Shown piece after piece: positions 33,941-42,461 of a stretch of 64,000 nucleotides of DNA. Source of the DNA: Haloarcula rubra (GTDB taxonomy: Archaea; Halobacteriota; Halobacteria; Halobacteriales; Haloarculaceae); the NCBI RefSeq assembly GCF_019599465.1, contig NZ_RKLR01000003.1, positions 372,001-436,000 of the forward strand, read 5' to 3'. The stretch's first letter is position 1, and each line of letters starts with the position of its first letter. The translations under genes and the position numbers were made by a program. A model generated the notes under the pieces. That model had not been told where the DNA came from. It worked only from the letters and a program-made list of their open reading frames with translations, and made no database searches.

Positions 33941-34888
33941 TCACTGCAAGTACCCCAACTGACGGAGGTGTTCGTCGGTGTCCGTCTCGGCTTCTCGTTC
34001 CGGCGGCACCAGCGTCGGCTCGAACGACTCGGTGTCGGTGGCCGTCGTCTCGGCCCACGGGACGCGCCGGACGGTCGGCACCGGGACGGCGTAGCGGTGC
34101 ATGTACATCCCCCACTCGCCGTAGGCGTTGCCGTGGTCGGCGCTCAGCACCACCCGGTCGGCGTCCAGATTCTCCAGAAGCAGTTCCACTTCGTCCAGCA
34201 CCCAGCGGAGGTTGTCGAGGTACGCGTTCCAGACCTTCTCGTAGTCGCCGCCGTTCTTGAGGTAGTCGAACGGTTCCCCCTCCCACGGTTCCAGCGTCTC
34301 GCGCCCCTCGGCGATGGCCCGTGCCGTGAACGGGTGGTGTGGCTGTTCGTAGTGGACGACGAGGCGTTCCGGGTCCCGCTCTCGGCCGACGCTGATGGCC
34401 CGTTCGGTCACCGGTCGCGGGAGCGTCAGTCCGACCGGCGGCGGGTCGGCGTACTTCCACGGTTGGTCGACGTAGTCGAAGTCCTCCGGGCGGAGGGTCT
34501 GCCAGTCGGTGAACGAGATGCCGCGGCCAGTCTCGGGGAACTCTCGGTTGCGCAGGACTCGCTCCGTGAACGCGTTCGCGGAGACCAGCGCCGTCCCTTC
34601 GACGTCGGAGCGGTAGCGTTCGGTGAACGTCTGGGCGATCCACTCCGCGGACGCGGACCCCACGGACCAGATGGCGTCGACGTCCTCGACGAAGTCGTAC
34701 TCCGGGGCCACCTCTCGGAGTGCGTCCACCCGGCACGTATCGAGGATGACGAGGGCGTCCCAGTCCCGTTCGTAGACGTTCGTCCCGACGGGATACCGGG
34801 ACAGCACCGACATGGCGGCCCCGACGTACTGGTAGTAGGCCCACTTGAGTAGCGATGTCACACGGGGCTCTCGGGAGAGAAGACACAT
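33941..34888 (-). CDS. Alkaline phosphatase/sulfatase superfamily protein
   Basis: A 315-residue protein of the sulfatase-like fold. WDALVILDTCRVDAL near residue 44 gives the first metal ligands, ISFTDWQ lies mid-chain, and VVLSADHGNAYGEWG near 245 has the DHG metal site typical of sulfatases and phosphoglycerol transferases. The first 25 residues are basic and mildly hydrophobic (TSLLKWAYYQYVGAA), common in haloarchaeal members found near surface-polymer genes. An alternative GTG start at 34861 removes nine residues. Whether it acts on sulfate, phosphate or glycan esters is open. It is convergent with coxB. Confidence 0.78.
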   Translation of the reverse strand: MCLLSREPRVTSLLKWAYYQYVGAAMSVLSRYPVGTNVYERDWDALVILDTCRVDALREVAPEYDFVEDVDAIWSVGSASAEWIAQTFTERYRSDVEGTALVSANAFTERVLRNREFPETGRGISFTDWQTLRPEDFDYVDQPWKYADPPPVGLTLPRPVTERAISVGRERDPERLVVHYEQPHHPFTARAIAEGRETLEPWEGEPFDYLKNGGDYEKVWNAYLDNLRWVLDEVELLLENLDADRVVLSADHGNAYGEWGMYMHRYAVPVPTVRRVPWAETTATDTESFEPTLVPPEREAETDTDEHLRQLGYLQ

Positions 34889-35078
34889 TGTAACACACAG
34901 AAAACGCGTTCTAAGACGGCCCTAAAGACATTCTTCTCTCGAAGGTATTTGTTGTCGAAGGTGGACTGTATCCGTGCAGTCTCGTCGTAAGCAGGTTGTA
35001 CTGTCCCCGGGGCGTCCTCGGGACGTCTCCCCGGGCCGTGTCACAACCCACATTATCGCGACCCACCTACGTCGTCAC

Positions 35079-35636
35079 ATGATAGCTGTTCGTGAGCGCG
35101 TCCCTGCACTGACCGGGTTGTTGACCGTCGTCTCGCTGGCCCTCGTGTTCGGTGCGGTACTGGGCGCGATTCCGCGTACCGTCCTCCCGCGGGCGCCGGA
35201 CGCCGTCGTCGCAGCCATCCCGCACGTCAACGCCGTCGTCAGTGCGACGGCCATCGTCACCATCCTCGCCGGTATCAGCGCGATTCGAGACGGAGAGGTC
35301 CGTCGACACCGGCGACTGATGGTCACGACGTTCGGGTTGTTCGCGACGTTCCTCGTCCTCTATCTCTACCGGGTGACGCTGGAAGGGCCGACGGACTTCG
35401 CCGGCCCCGCCGTCGTCGAGTCGTACGTCTACCTCCCGCTACTGGCCGTCCACATCCTCCTCGCCATCGTGGCCATCCCGGCCGTCTACTACGTCCTCCT
35501 GCTGGCCGCGAGCTATCCCGTCTCGGAACTCGGCCAGACGAACCACCCGCGGGCCGGCAAACTGGCCGCGGGACTGTGGCTCGTCTCCTTCTCGCTGGGC
35601 ATCGTCGTCTACGCGATGTTGTATCTGGTGTGGTGA
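35079..35636 (+). CDS. DUF420 membrane protein (oxidase-associated)
   Basis: A 185-residue protein with five hydrophobic helices. HVNAVVSATAIVTILAG, RRHRRLMVTTFG and AVHILLAIVAIP hold the conserved histidines of DUF420, a family linked in many genomes with haem-copper oxidase operons and thought to help assembly or haem handling. ATG 35079 is selected; the longer frame is Arg-rich. Its place 1.1 kb from coxB fits, although a sulfatase-like gene intervenes. Confidence 0.85.
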   Translation: MIAVRERVPALTGLLTVVSLALVFGAVLGAIPRTVLPRAPDAVVAAIPHVNAVVSATAIVTILAGISAIRDGEVRRHRRLMVTTFGLFATFLVLYLYRVTLEGPTDFAGPAVVESYVYLPLLAVHILLAIVAIPAVYYVLLLAASYPVSELGQTNHPRAGKLAAGLWLVSFSLGIVVYAMLYLVW

Positions 35637-35793
35637 CTCGAACGACGGGTCGGCGACGCACGAACGAGTGGCCGGACAGGTCGAGGAAGGCGCCGCGAAT
35701 CCGGCCGTGATTGAGTCACGGTTTCGCTTCGCTCGGGCGCGTGCAGCGAAACGACCTGTGGTCTCTCGACTCGACGGGCGCGAGAACCCACGG

Positions 35794-37608
35794 TCAGGCG
35801 AACTGGTCGCTCCGGTACTCCGTCAACACGGGGTCGTCCCTGTGGTACTCGAGGAGCGACGTGAGCGTCAGCACGTGGTACCGCTGTGTCCGTGTGTACG
35901 CCCCGGGGTCGTCGAGGACGGTCCGTTCGAGGCCGTGTCTGTCGAGGACCGCCCGCTGGGTGCGTGTGGCTTGCTCGCGCAGGCAGTCGACGAACGCCGC
36001 GGCGGGCCGGTCGCTGTCGCTACTGATCCCCAAGACGGACTTTATCGCCGGTTTGACGGCCTCGAAGAGGTCCGGATGGCGTTGTAAGGCGTTGTAGAGA
36101 GCGACCCGTGCTTCGTGCCCGACGCTGCTCGGCGGCGCGCCGAAGTTCGCGTTCGGCACGGCCGCCAGTTCGGGCGAAAGCTCCTCTAGAAACGCCGCGT
36201 AGAGCCGGTAGCGCCGTTTCTGGGTATCCGGGATAGACATCGCGTATTCGAAGACGTCGGGGGCGTAGAACGGCGTCGTCGTCCAGAGGTGGTTCCGGTT
36301 CGTGTCCGTCGCCTCGAAGAGCCACGCGAACGCTCGCTGGAACAGTTCGAAGTGGACGAACCGCTTCGAGAGCGACGATTCCGGATAGTCGAGGACTGTC
36401 TCACGGACGTCGGCTCGAATCTCGGCCTCCGAGACGCCGGTCATCGCCTCGACGTCCTCGGCGTCGAACCTCCCCTCGGACTGCAGGACGTACGAGACGA
36501 GGTCCTCGACTGACGCTACCTCGACGACCGGGGAGATGTCGGGGACGAGTTTGTCGCCGCCGTCGCCGGTGTACGACCACGCCGGCCCGTCGGCGTCCGC
36601 CCTGACCCGTCTGAGGAACGGTTGCATGTGTGCGATGCTGAACGAGTCCGTCCCTCCGGTCATGTCTAGGTGGTGGAGCAGGTCCGTCCCGTCCGGACCG
36701 GGCGTCGGCAAGCGGTCCCAGTTCGAACCGACGGCGTCGGTCAGTCGCTGGGCGAGGTCGATGTCCGCGCGAGAATCGTGTTCGAAGTCGCGGGTCATGG
36801 CGCGGTACGACACGTCGCACCGCTCGAACGCCCCGAGCACTGCCCGCGAGTCCAGCCCGCCGCTCAGGAGGACTACGTTCTCACCGGGAGCAGCGGTCGC
36901 CCGGCGCTCGCAGGCGTCCGTGAACCGGCGTGCTAGCTCACGGGCGTTCTCCCTGACGCTGGCGTCCGCGTTCGTCTCCTCGTCGAAGTCGAACTCGTAG
37001 TGTCGTTCGACGGTCAGGGCACCGGTGTCCGTCTCGACTCGGACGTGGTGGCCCTCGGGGAGGCGGCGGAGGCCAGCGTAGAGCGTCCGGTCGGCCAGCG
37101 CGTAACCGAGACGGAGGTACTCGGCGACGGCGAGGCGGTCGAACTCCGTACAGTTCCCGAGACGGGCGAGAATCGGTTTGTTGCGACCGACCAGCGCGAC
37201 ATCGGCGTCGGGCGCGTAGAACAGTGGCAGTTGCCCCAGACGGTCCGGGACGACGGTCATCGTTTCCGCGGCGGCGTCGTGTGCGTAGAACACGAACTCG
37301 CCGTCGAGGCTTCGAAGCCACGTCGGGTCCGTCGGCGCGGCGTCGCCGTCGACGAACCGCCGTTCGAGTTCGGCCCGGAGCGTCGCCTCGTCGCGGTTGT
37401 AGACGACGCCCTCGACGAACACCGAACACTCCCCGAACGTGAAGCGTCTGAACGGATACTCGGGGTACAGGGCCGTCGTCACGCGACAGTTCCCGAGGTC
37501 GTACGAATCGTACTCGTACCGGTCGTCGTAGAGCGCCGGGCGGTGAGCCGCCTCGGTCTCGTCGGTCGCCGGAAGCCGCGCCCCAGCCAACACGTTGATA
37601 CCGGGCAT
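35794..37608 (-). CDS. Asparagine synthetase-like protein lacking the glutaminase cysteine
   Basis: A 604-residue protein with the two-domain layout of AsnB. The N-terminal half follows the Ntn glutaminase fold (SLDGEFVFYAHD, VPDRLGQLPLFYA) but the start is MPGINV, without the catalytic Cys2. The C-terminal half has an intact ATP-pyrophosphatase loop LLSGGLDSRAVLG (near 258) and YTGDGGDK in place of the usual GEGADELF. Such Cys-less relatives, like beta-lactam synthetase, adenylate a carboxylate and form an amide without glutamine. The true product is unknown. An inverted repeat directly before the ATG suggests tight control. Confidence 0.8.
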   Translation of the reverse strand: MPGINVLAGARLPATDETEAAHRPALYDDRYEYDSYDLGNCRVTTALYPEYPFRRFTFGECSVFVEGVVYNRDEATLRAELERRFVDGDAAPTDPTWLRSLDGEFVFYAHDAAAETMTVVPDRLGQLPLFYAPDADVALVGRNKPILARLGNCTEFDRLAVAEYLRLGYALADRTLYAGLRRLPEGHHVRVETDTGALTVERHYEFDFDEETNADASVRENARELARRFTDACERRATAAPGENVVLLSGGLDSRAVLGAFERCDVSYRAMTRDFEHDSRADIDLAQRLTDAVGSNWDRLPTPGPDGTDLLHHLDMTGGTDSFSIAHMQPFLRRVRADADGPAWSYTGDGGDKLVPDISPVVEVASVEDLVSYVLQSEGRFDAEDVEAMTGVSEAEIRADVRETVLDYPESSLSKRFVHFELFQRAFAWLFEATDTNRNHLWTTTPFYAPDVFEYAMSIPDTQKRRYRLYAAFLEELSPELAAVPNANFGAPPSSVGHEARVALYNALQRHPDLFEAVKPAIKSVLGISSDSDRPAAAFVDCLREQATRTQRAVLDRHGLERTVLDDPGAYTRTQRYHVLTLTSLLEYHRDDPVLTEYRSDQFA

Positions 37609-37646
37609 ATACCACAACCGAGTGGTATGCACATCAAAAAGTATAG
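37609..37646 (-). promoter_or_regulatory. Promoter and inverted-repeat operator of the asparagine synthetase-like gene
   Basis: On the minus strand CTATACTTTTT (37636-37646) is a TATA box about 33 bases from the ATG. The inverted repeat ATACCAC-6-GTGGTAT (37609-37628) ends at the base before the start codon and covers the expected transcription start. This is a classical place for a repressor. Confidence 0.6.
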
Positions 37647-37808
37647 AGCGCAATTCGTAGTTTAGCCGGCGTTTACTGTCACAGAGAGTGTAAGGCGCTT
37701 ACCAGATGGTTCCGCTGGCACCGGCCTAGTGAACGGTCGTCGCACCACTGGGGCCCGGTACTGAACCACGCTCGTGTGAGAGAAACAGCCGCCTCGCTGC
37801 GCGTGCTC

Positions 37809-39251
37809 TCAATCGTCGGCGACGGTCGGTTCGCCGCCGATCTCGGGGCGCGTGACATCGCGGTCGGTCTCCTCGCCCTCGATGTCGTAGGGGTACTCGC
37901 CGGTCACACAGCCCAGACAGAGGTCGGCTCTGCTCGTCTCCAGCGTCTCGGCGATGGCGTCGATGGAGAGGTACGACAGGGAGTCGGCCTCGATTTCGTC
38001 GCGAATCTCCTCGACGGACTGGTCGCCGGCGATGAGTTCGTCGCGCGAGGCCATGTCGATGCCCATGTAACACGGCGCGACGATGGGCGGCGCGCCGATG
38101 CGGACGTTGACCTCCTCGGCGCCGGCGTCTTTCAGCAACTGGATGAGTTGGGTCGAGGTCGTCCCGCGGACGATGGAGTCGTCGATGATGGTGACCTTCT
38201 TGCCCTCTATCGTCGACTTGATGGGGTTGAGTTTCAGGCGGACGGCCCGCTCGCGTTCGTCCTGTGTCGGCATGATGAACGTGCGGCCGACGTAGCGGTT
38301 CTTCATCAGGCCCTCGGCGAACTCGATGTCCGAGCCGTCGTCCTGGGCGGCCTCGGCGTACCCGGAGGCGAAGGCGCGCCCGGAGTCCGGAACCGGGAGC
38401 ACGACGTCGGACTCGACGCCGGACTCCTCCCAGAGTTTGCGGCCCAGTTCACGTCGCACCTCGTAGACCAGACTGTCGTCGATGGTCGAGTCCGGGCGGG
38501 CGAAGTAGACGTGTTCGAAGAAGCAGTGGGCCGTGTTCGTCTGTTCGACGAGTTGGTACGTGTCGTAGCCTGTGCCGTCGGGGTGGAGGACGACCAGTTC
38601 GCCCGGCGCGACGTCCCGGATGAGTTCGCCGTCCAGCGTGTCGATGGCGGCCGACTCCGAGGTGAGGACGTAGCCGTCGTCCAGTTTCCCGATACAGAGC
38701 GGTCGGTTCCCCTGCGGGTCCCGGACGCCCAGTACCGTCTCGTCGTGCATGATGGTCAGCGAGTACGACCCGTGGATGCGCTCCATCGTCCGCTTGACGG
38801 CGCGGACGAGGTCTTCTTCCAGTAAGTTGCGCGCGAGGTCGTGGGCGATGACCTCGGTGTCGCCGTCGCTCGTGAAGGCGTGACCGAGGTCGGCCAGTTC
38901 GTCGCCTATCTCGTCGGCGTTGACGAGGTTCCCGTTGTGAGAGAGGCCCAGCGACCCGGACTTGAACGAGACGGAGAACGGTTGCGCACAGCAGGCGTTG
39001 ACGCTCCCCGCCGTGGGGTACCGGACGTGGCCGATGCCGTTCGACCCGTTCAGCGATTCGAGGTCACCGGGGCCGAAGGCGTCGCCGACGAGGCCCATCT
39101 CGACGTGGCTGTGTTGCTGGAACCCGTCGTGGGTGACGATGCCGGCCGACTCCTGGCCGCGGTGCTGGAGGGCGTACAGGGAGTAGTAGAGGGGGCGGGC
39201 GGCGTCACGGTCCTCGAGGGAGATGCCGACGACGCCGCACTTCTCGTGCAT
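37809..39251 (-). CDS. purF: Amidophosphoribosyltransferase PurF
   Basis: First committed enzyme of de novo purine synthesis, making phosphoribosylamine from PRPP and glutamine. The 480-residue chain starts MHEKCGVVGI, so the glutaminase cysteine is C5 after a four-residue propeptide. Further marks are GHVRYPTAGS, FSVSFKSGSLGLSHNGNL split around the glutamine site, and the PRPP loop VTIIDDSIVRGTTSTQ near residue 345. It is the third gene of the lsm-rpl37e-purF unit, 12 bases after the L37e stop. Confidence 0.95.
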   Translation of the reverse strand: MHEKCGVVGISLEDRDAARPLYYSLYALQHRGQESAGIVTHDGFQQHSHVEMGLVGDAFGPGDLESLNGSNGIGHVRYPTAGSVNACCAQPFSVSFKSGSLGLSHNGNLVNADEIGDELADLGHAFTSDGDTEVIAHDLARNLLEEDLVRAVKRTMERIHGSYSLTIMHDETVLGVRDPQGNRPLCIGKLDDGYVLTSESAAIDTLDGELIRDVAPGELVVLHPDGTGYDTYQLVEQTNTAHCFFEHVYFARPDSTIDDSLVYEVRRELGRKLWEESGVESDVVLPVPDSGRAFASGYAEAAQDDGSDIEFAEGLMKNRYVGRTFIMPTQDERERAVRLKLNPIKSTIEGKKVTIIDDSIVRGTTSTQLIQLLKDAGAEEVNVRIGAPPIVAPCYMGIDMASRDELIAGDQSVEEIRDEIEADSLSYLSIDAIAETLETSRADLCLGCVTGEYPYDIEGEETDRDVTRPEIGGEPTVADD

Positions 39252-39263
39252 GGTAGGTGAGTG

Positions 39264-39437
39264 TTATTCGCCGGCTTTCGACTGCCACTCGTAGTCTCGT
39301 CGTTTGGCCGATTTACCGAACCCGCACGACGAACAGACTTTCTTCTTGGTGTGATACGACTTCTCGCCACACCGCCGACACTTCGTGTGTGTCGTGGTGT
39401 TCTTCTTCCCCTGGCTCGGGGTTCCTGCACCAGTCAT
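39264..39437 (-). CDS. rpl37e: 50S ribosomal protein L37e
   Basis: A 57-residue ribosomal protein. It contains the zinc finger C20-x2-C23-x11-C35-x2-C38 (TKCRRCGEK and KVCSSCGFG), many Lys/Arg residues and the conserved [12 protein letters not shown] end. Its ATG overlaps the Lsm stop by four bases. It is too short for most frame lists but certain by sequence. It binds 23S rRNA in the large subunit. Confidence 0.97.
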
Positions 39438-39616
39438 GGGTTAATCGAGACGACGTTATCCCCGCGTATAATCGTTGTGTCTTCGTCTTCGATGACGAGG
39501 TTCATGTGCTGGTCGTACCCAGTCAGCGTCCCCTCGAACATCTCGCCGCCCTTGAGTTGTACAGTGACTTCCTCGCCGAGCGAGGCTTCGAGAACGTCAA
39601 GCGGTCGTCCACTCAT
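39434..39616 (-). CDS. lsm: Lsm/Sm-like RNA-binding protein
   Basis: A 60-residue archaeal Sm protein, short because loop 4 is reduced. Sm1 motif is [30 protein letters not shown] split by strands, and Sm2 is [11 protein letters not shown]. It forms heptameric rings that bind U-rich RNA. It heads the lsm-rpl37e-purF operon, a layout conserved in haloarchaea. The promoter is the TTTAAG element about 28 bases upstream. Confidence 0.95.
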
Positions 39617-39638
39617 GTTCGGTTGGGATAGTGACTGC

Positions 39639-39648
39639 CGCTTAAACG
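39639..39648 (-). promoter_or_regulatory. TATA box of the lsm-rpl37e-purF operon
   Basis: Minus-strand CGTTTAAGC is centred about 28 bases before the lsm ATG (39616), giving a leaderless mRNA. Confidence 0.55.
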
Positions 39649-39714
39649 TACCGCTTGCGCGGCCCGGGACGGGACGTAGATTCGACAGATGCGGGTGCTA
39701 ACGGGCAGACCTGT

Positions 39715-40863
39715 CTACGCAGGGTCACTTTCCGGCGAGTTGTTCGTCGGGTCCTCGGCCGTATCCGGCTCCGCTGGCTCGTGGTCCGCAGGCTCTGTGT
39801 GTGGCGGGGGCGTCGTCGGCCGGCCGCCGGCGACGAGCGTCGGCAGGACTATACGCGCGAAGTGGAACACGACGACGAGCACCAGCGGACCGAGGAAGAG
39901 GCCGTACCAGCCGAACAGCAGTGGGCCGAGCACGTACGCTATCATCACGAGCCCGACGTGGAGGTTGCGCCCGGAGACGTACGGCCGGAGGAGCACGTCG
40001 GGGATGAGGTCGACGAACACGACGGTCAGGACGACGAACGCGGTGGGGAACCAGAGCGGGTCGTCCGCCACGACGGCGCGCGCGAACAGGCCGACGGCGA
40101 CGGGGACGTACACCAGTTTCATGCCGACCACCGGAATCAGACTCGCGGCACCGGCGAGGACGCCGACCAGCGCCGGGTACGGGATGCCCGTCGCCGGCGC
40201 GAAGGCGTTCAACACGGTGTAGAGGACGACGGCGACGATGGCGACGACGAACGCGTTGAGGATGTTCCCGAAGTAGACGCTGCCGAGGTCCTCGTCGACC
40301 GCGTGGACGTACGCGTCGAACGTCCCGGTCCCGTTCCCGAAGGTCCCCCGGAGCCACCGTCCGAGTCGCGGGCCATCTCGGAGGAGGTAGAACGCGACGG
40401 CGAGCGCCAGAAAGAGGTTGACGAGCGCCGTCCCGACCAGCGGGATGTAGTCGAGGACCCCCTCCGCGAGCAACTGGCCGGCGTCGACGACGTCGGGGTT
40501 CCGGAGCAACATGGCCGGGTCCTGTACGATTTCGGAGACGTCCAGATACGGTTCGACTCGGTCGGCCAACGGTCCGAGGTCGACCGCCTGAGCGAGTCGG
40601 TCGAGTTCCTGTGCGGCGACGGCGAGGGTGTACCCCACGAGGAGGACGACCGGGACGGCGAGCGCTCCGATAGCCGTCGCCGCGGCGATGCTGGGGCGTA
40701 ATCTGTTCCGCAGTCGTCGGTGGGCCGGCCGCGCGACGTAGTAGAGGAACACCCCGAAGACGAACGTCCCGACGTAACTGGCGACCACCCACGCCACGAC
40801 GACGGCGGCGACGAGTCCGGCGACCACCCACGCCGCCCGGCCCCGTGAGAACGGCAGGTCCAT
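39715..40863 (-). CDS. AI-2E family transporter
   Basis: A 382-residue polytopic membrane protein with about eight hydrophobic segments. Typical family parts are FGVFLYYVARPAHRRLRNRL near residue 35, a long soluble loop with DLGPLADRVEPYLDVSEIV, FYLLRDGP, PYPALVGVLAGAASLIPVVG and the C-terminal GLVMIAYVLGPLLFGWYGLFLGPL. The tail of about 45 residues is Pro/Glu-rich. AI-2E proteins include the TqsA exporter and Na+/H+ antiporters, so the substrate is open. ATG 40863 is favoured over a start 32 residues upstream. Confidence 0.85.
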   Translation of the reverse strand: MDLPFSRGRAAWVVAGLVAAVVVAWVVASYVGTFVFGVFLYYVARPAHRRLRNRLRPSIAAATAIGALAVPVVLLVGYTLAVAAQELDRLAQAVDLGPLADRVEPYLDVSEIVQDPAMLLRNPDVVDAGQLLAEGVLDYIPLVGTALVNLFLALAVAFYLLRDGPRLGRWLRGTFGNGTGTFDAYVHAVDEDLGSVYFGNILNAFVVAIVAVVLYTVLNAFAPATGIPYPALVGVLAGAASLIPVVGMKLVYVPVAVGLFARAVVADDPLWFPTAFVVLTVVFVDLIPDVLLRPYVSGRNLHVGLVMIAYVLGPLLFGWYGLFLGPLVLVVVFHFARIVLPTLVAGGRPTTPPPHTEPADHEPAEPDTAEDPTNNSPESDPA

Positions 40864-41012
40864 ACTACGACGTCGTCCTCCTCGACGGTCGGAGACGGGT
40901 CGCTGGAGCGAAGCGGGGGCGACAGGAAGCGGCGCCGGCCATGTATCGCCTTCCGCCACGACGCCGGTTGGTTATAGTCCGGATACCCCTCGGCCACCGA
41001 GGTAAGGCCCGC

Positions 41013-42071
41013 TTAGACGTCGACGCTGAACGGCGCGTGGTCGTCGGCGCGGACGGCGAATCCGGCTATCAGGTCCGCGACTCCCGCTAAGTCGTCCGGG
41101 TCGACGACCTCGACGGGAGTGTGCATGTATCGGTTCGGCAGGCCGACGTTGGCCGACGGGATGCCGCCGCGTGCCGTGAAGAACGCGTCGGCGTCCGTCC
41201 CGGTCCTGATGCCCGCGGCCTGCAACTGGACGTCACGGTCCTCGTCCGCACCGGCCTCGCGGAGGGCGTCGACGACGACCGGGTGGTTGGCGCTCCCGCG
41301 TGCGACGACCGGGCCGCCGCCGAGTTCGATGCCGTTCGACCGCTTGCCCGGCGAGTCGGGGTTGTCCGTCGCGTGGGTGACGTCGACGGCGAGGACGGCG
41401 TCCGGGTCGAGGTCGAACCCGACCATCTTCGCGCCCTGTAGCCCGACCTCCTCCTGTACCGTCGAGACGGCGTGGACGGTGGCGTCGACGCCGCGTTCCG
41501 CGGCCCGGCGCAGGCCCTCTGCGGCGGCCCAGATGCCGATGCGGTTGTCCATCCCACGGGCGGCGAGCCGACCGTTCTCGAGTTCGCTGAGGGTCTGCTG
41601 GAACGTCACCGGGTCGCCACGGTCGACCAGTTCCGCGAGTTCGTCGCCGTCCTCGGCACCCACGTCGACGTGCTGTTCGGCCACGTCGGGAACGCTCTCG
41701 TCGTCCGGGTCCCTGAGGTGGATGGCCGTCTGGCCGACGACGCCCGAGACGGGGCCGTCGGCGGTGTGGACCGTGACGTGTTGGCCGCGAGAGACGGTCT
41801 TGTCGGACCCGCCGATGCGTTCGATGCGGAGGAAGCCGTCGTCGGTCAAATCGCGCACGATGAAGCCGATCTCGTCGCCGTGACCCGCCAGCGCCACCGA
41901 CGTGTCGTTGCCGTGGAGGGTTGCGACGGCGTTCCCGTAGTCGTCGGTGCGTACCTCGTCGGCGAACTCGCGCACGTAGTCGAGCCACACCCGCTGGCTC
42001 TCGGCCTCGTAGCCGGACGGTGCCGGCGTCGTCAGTAGCGATTCGAGGAACGTTCGTCGACGTTCGTCCAT
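41013..42071 (-). CDS. M42-family aminopeptidase (endoglucanase-like annotation)
   Basis: A 352-residue dinuclear metallopeptidase of the TET/M42 family, cutting N-terminal residues from peptides in large self-compartmentalised complexes. Ligand motifs are VALAGHGDEIGF near residue 65, GMDNRIGIWAA near 175, VQEEVGLQGAKM with the catalytic Glu pair near 210, and AVDVTHATD. The C-terminal NRYMHTPVEVVDPDDL closes the active site. Starts at ATG 42071; single gene divergent from the small membrane gene. Confidence 0.9.
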   Translation of the reverse strand: MDERRRTFLESLLTTPAPSGYEAESQRVWLDYVREFADEVRTDDYGNAVATLHGNDTSVALAGHGDEIGFIVRDLTDDGFLRIERIGGSDKTVSRGQHVTVHTADGPVSGVVGQTAIHLRDPDDESVPDVAEQHVDVGAEDGDELAELVDRGDPVTFQQTLSELENGRLAARGMDNRIGIWAAAEGLRRAAERGVDATVHAVSTVQEEVGLQGAKMVGFDLDPDAVLAVDVTHATDNPDSPGKRSNGIELGGGPVVARGSANHPVVVDALREAGADEDRDVQLQAAGIRTGTDADAFFTARGGIPSANVGLPNRYMHTPVEVVDPDDLAGVADLIAGFAVRADDHAPFSVDV

Positions 42072-42119
42072 ACCCGGCCTATGCCGTCGGCTGTGAAGAA
42101 TTACGGGGCCGCCACAACC

Positions 42120-42127
42120 GATAAAAG
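42120..42127 (+). promoter_or_regulatory. TATA box of the 83-residue membrane protein gene
   Basis: GATAAAAG is centred 26 bases before the ATG at 42149, fitting a leaderless transcript. Confidence 0.55.
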
Positions 42128-42148
42128 CCGGGCCGGCGAACTATCAGT

Positions 42149-42400
42149 ATGGCGAAATTCACCCTCCTCGAACTGCACTTGGACGGCGCCGAGTTCACCG
42201 CGAACGCACCCGGCGTCGGTAGCGACGAGACTGCCGAGACGGCCACCGACGAAGGCGACGCGAGCGACTCCGGCGGCCGCGGCGGAGTGCTCGCACTGGT
42301 CGTCCTCCTCGCCCTCGTCGGCGTGGCCGTAGCCGGCAAGAAACTGCTCTCGGGGAGCGACGACGAGGAACTGCCGTCCGTCGATATGGACGAGGAGTGA
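42149..42400 (+). CDS. Small single-span membrane protein
   Basis: An 83-residue protein. An N-terminal strand-like FTLLELHLDGAEF is followed by a Thr/Asp/Gly-rich linker, one transmembrane helix (GGVLALVVLLALVGVAVAG, about 47-64) and an acidic tail ending DMDEE. No family is recognised. The clear TATA box and acidic ends support a real gene. It is followed after 61 bases by the zinc metalloprotease on the same strand. Confidence 0.7.
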   Translation: MAKFTLLELHLDGAEFTANAPGVGSDETAETATDEGDASDSGGRGGVLALVVLLALVGVAVAGKKLLSGSDDEELPSVDMDEE

Positions 42401-42461
42401 TGCGGAATCACGCCCCCGGCGTGGGGAGAAGGACTATGCCGCCCCGTCCCCTCCTTCGGGT

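Noticed and set aside
33941-34888. Glycosylation gene cluster around the sulfatase-like gene
   Set aside because: Only the sulfatase-like gene is found; no glycosyltransferase or flippase lies nearby.
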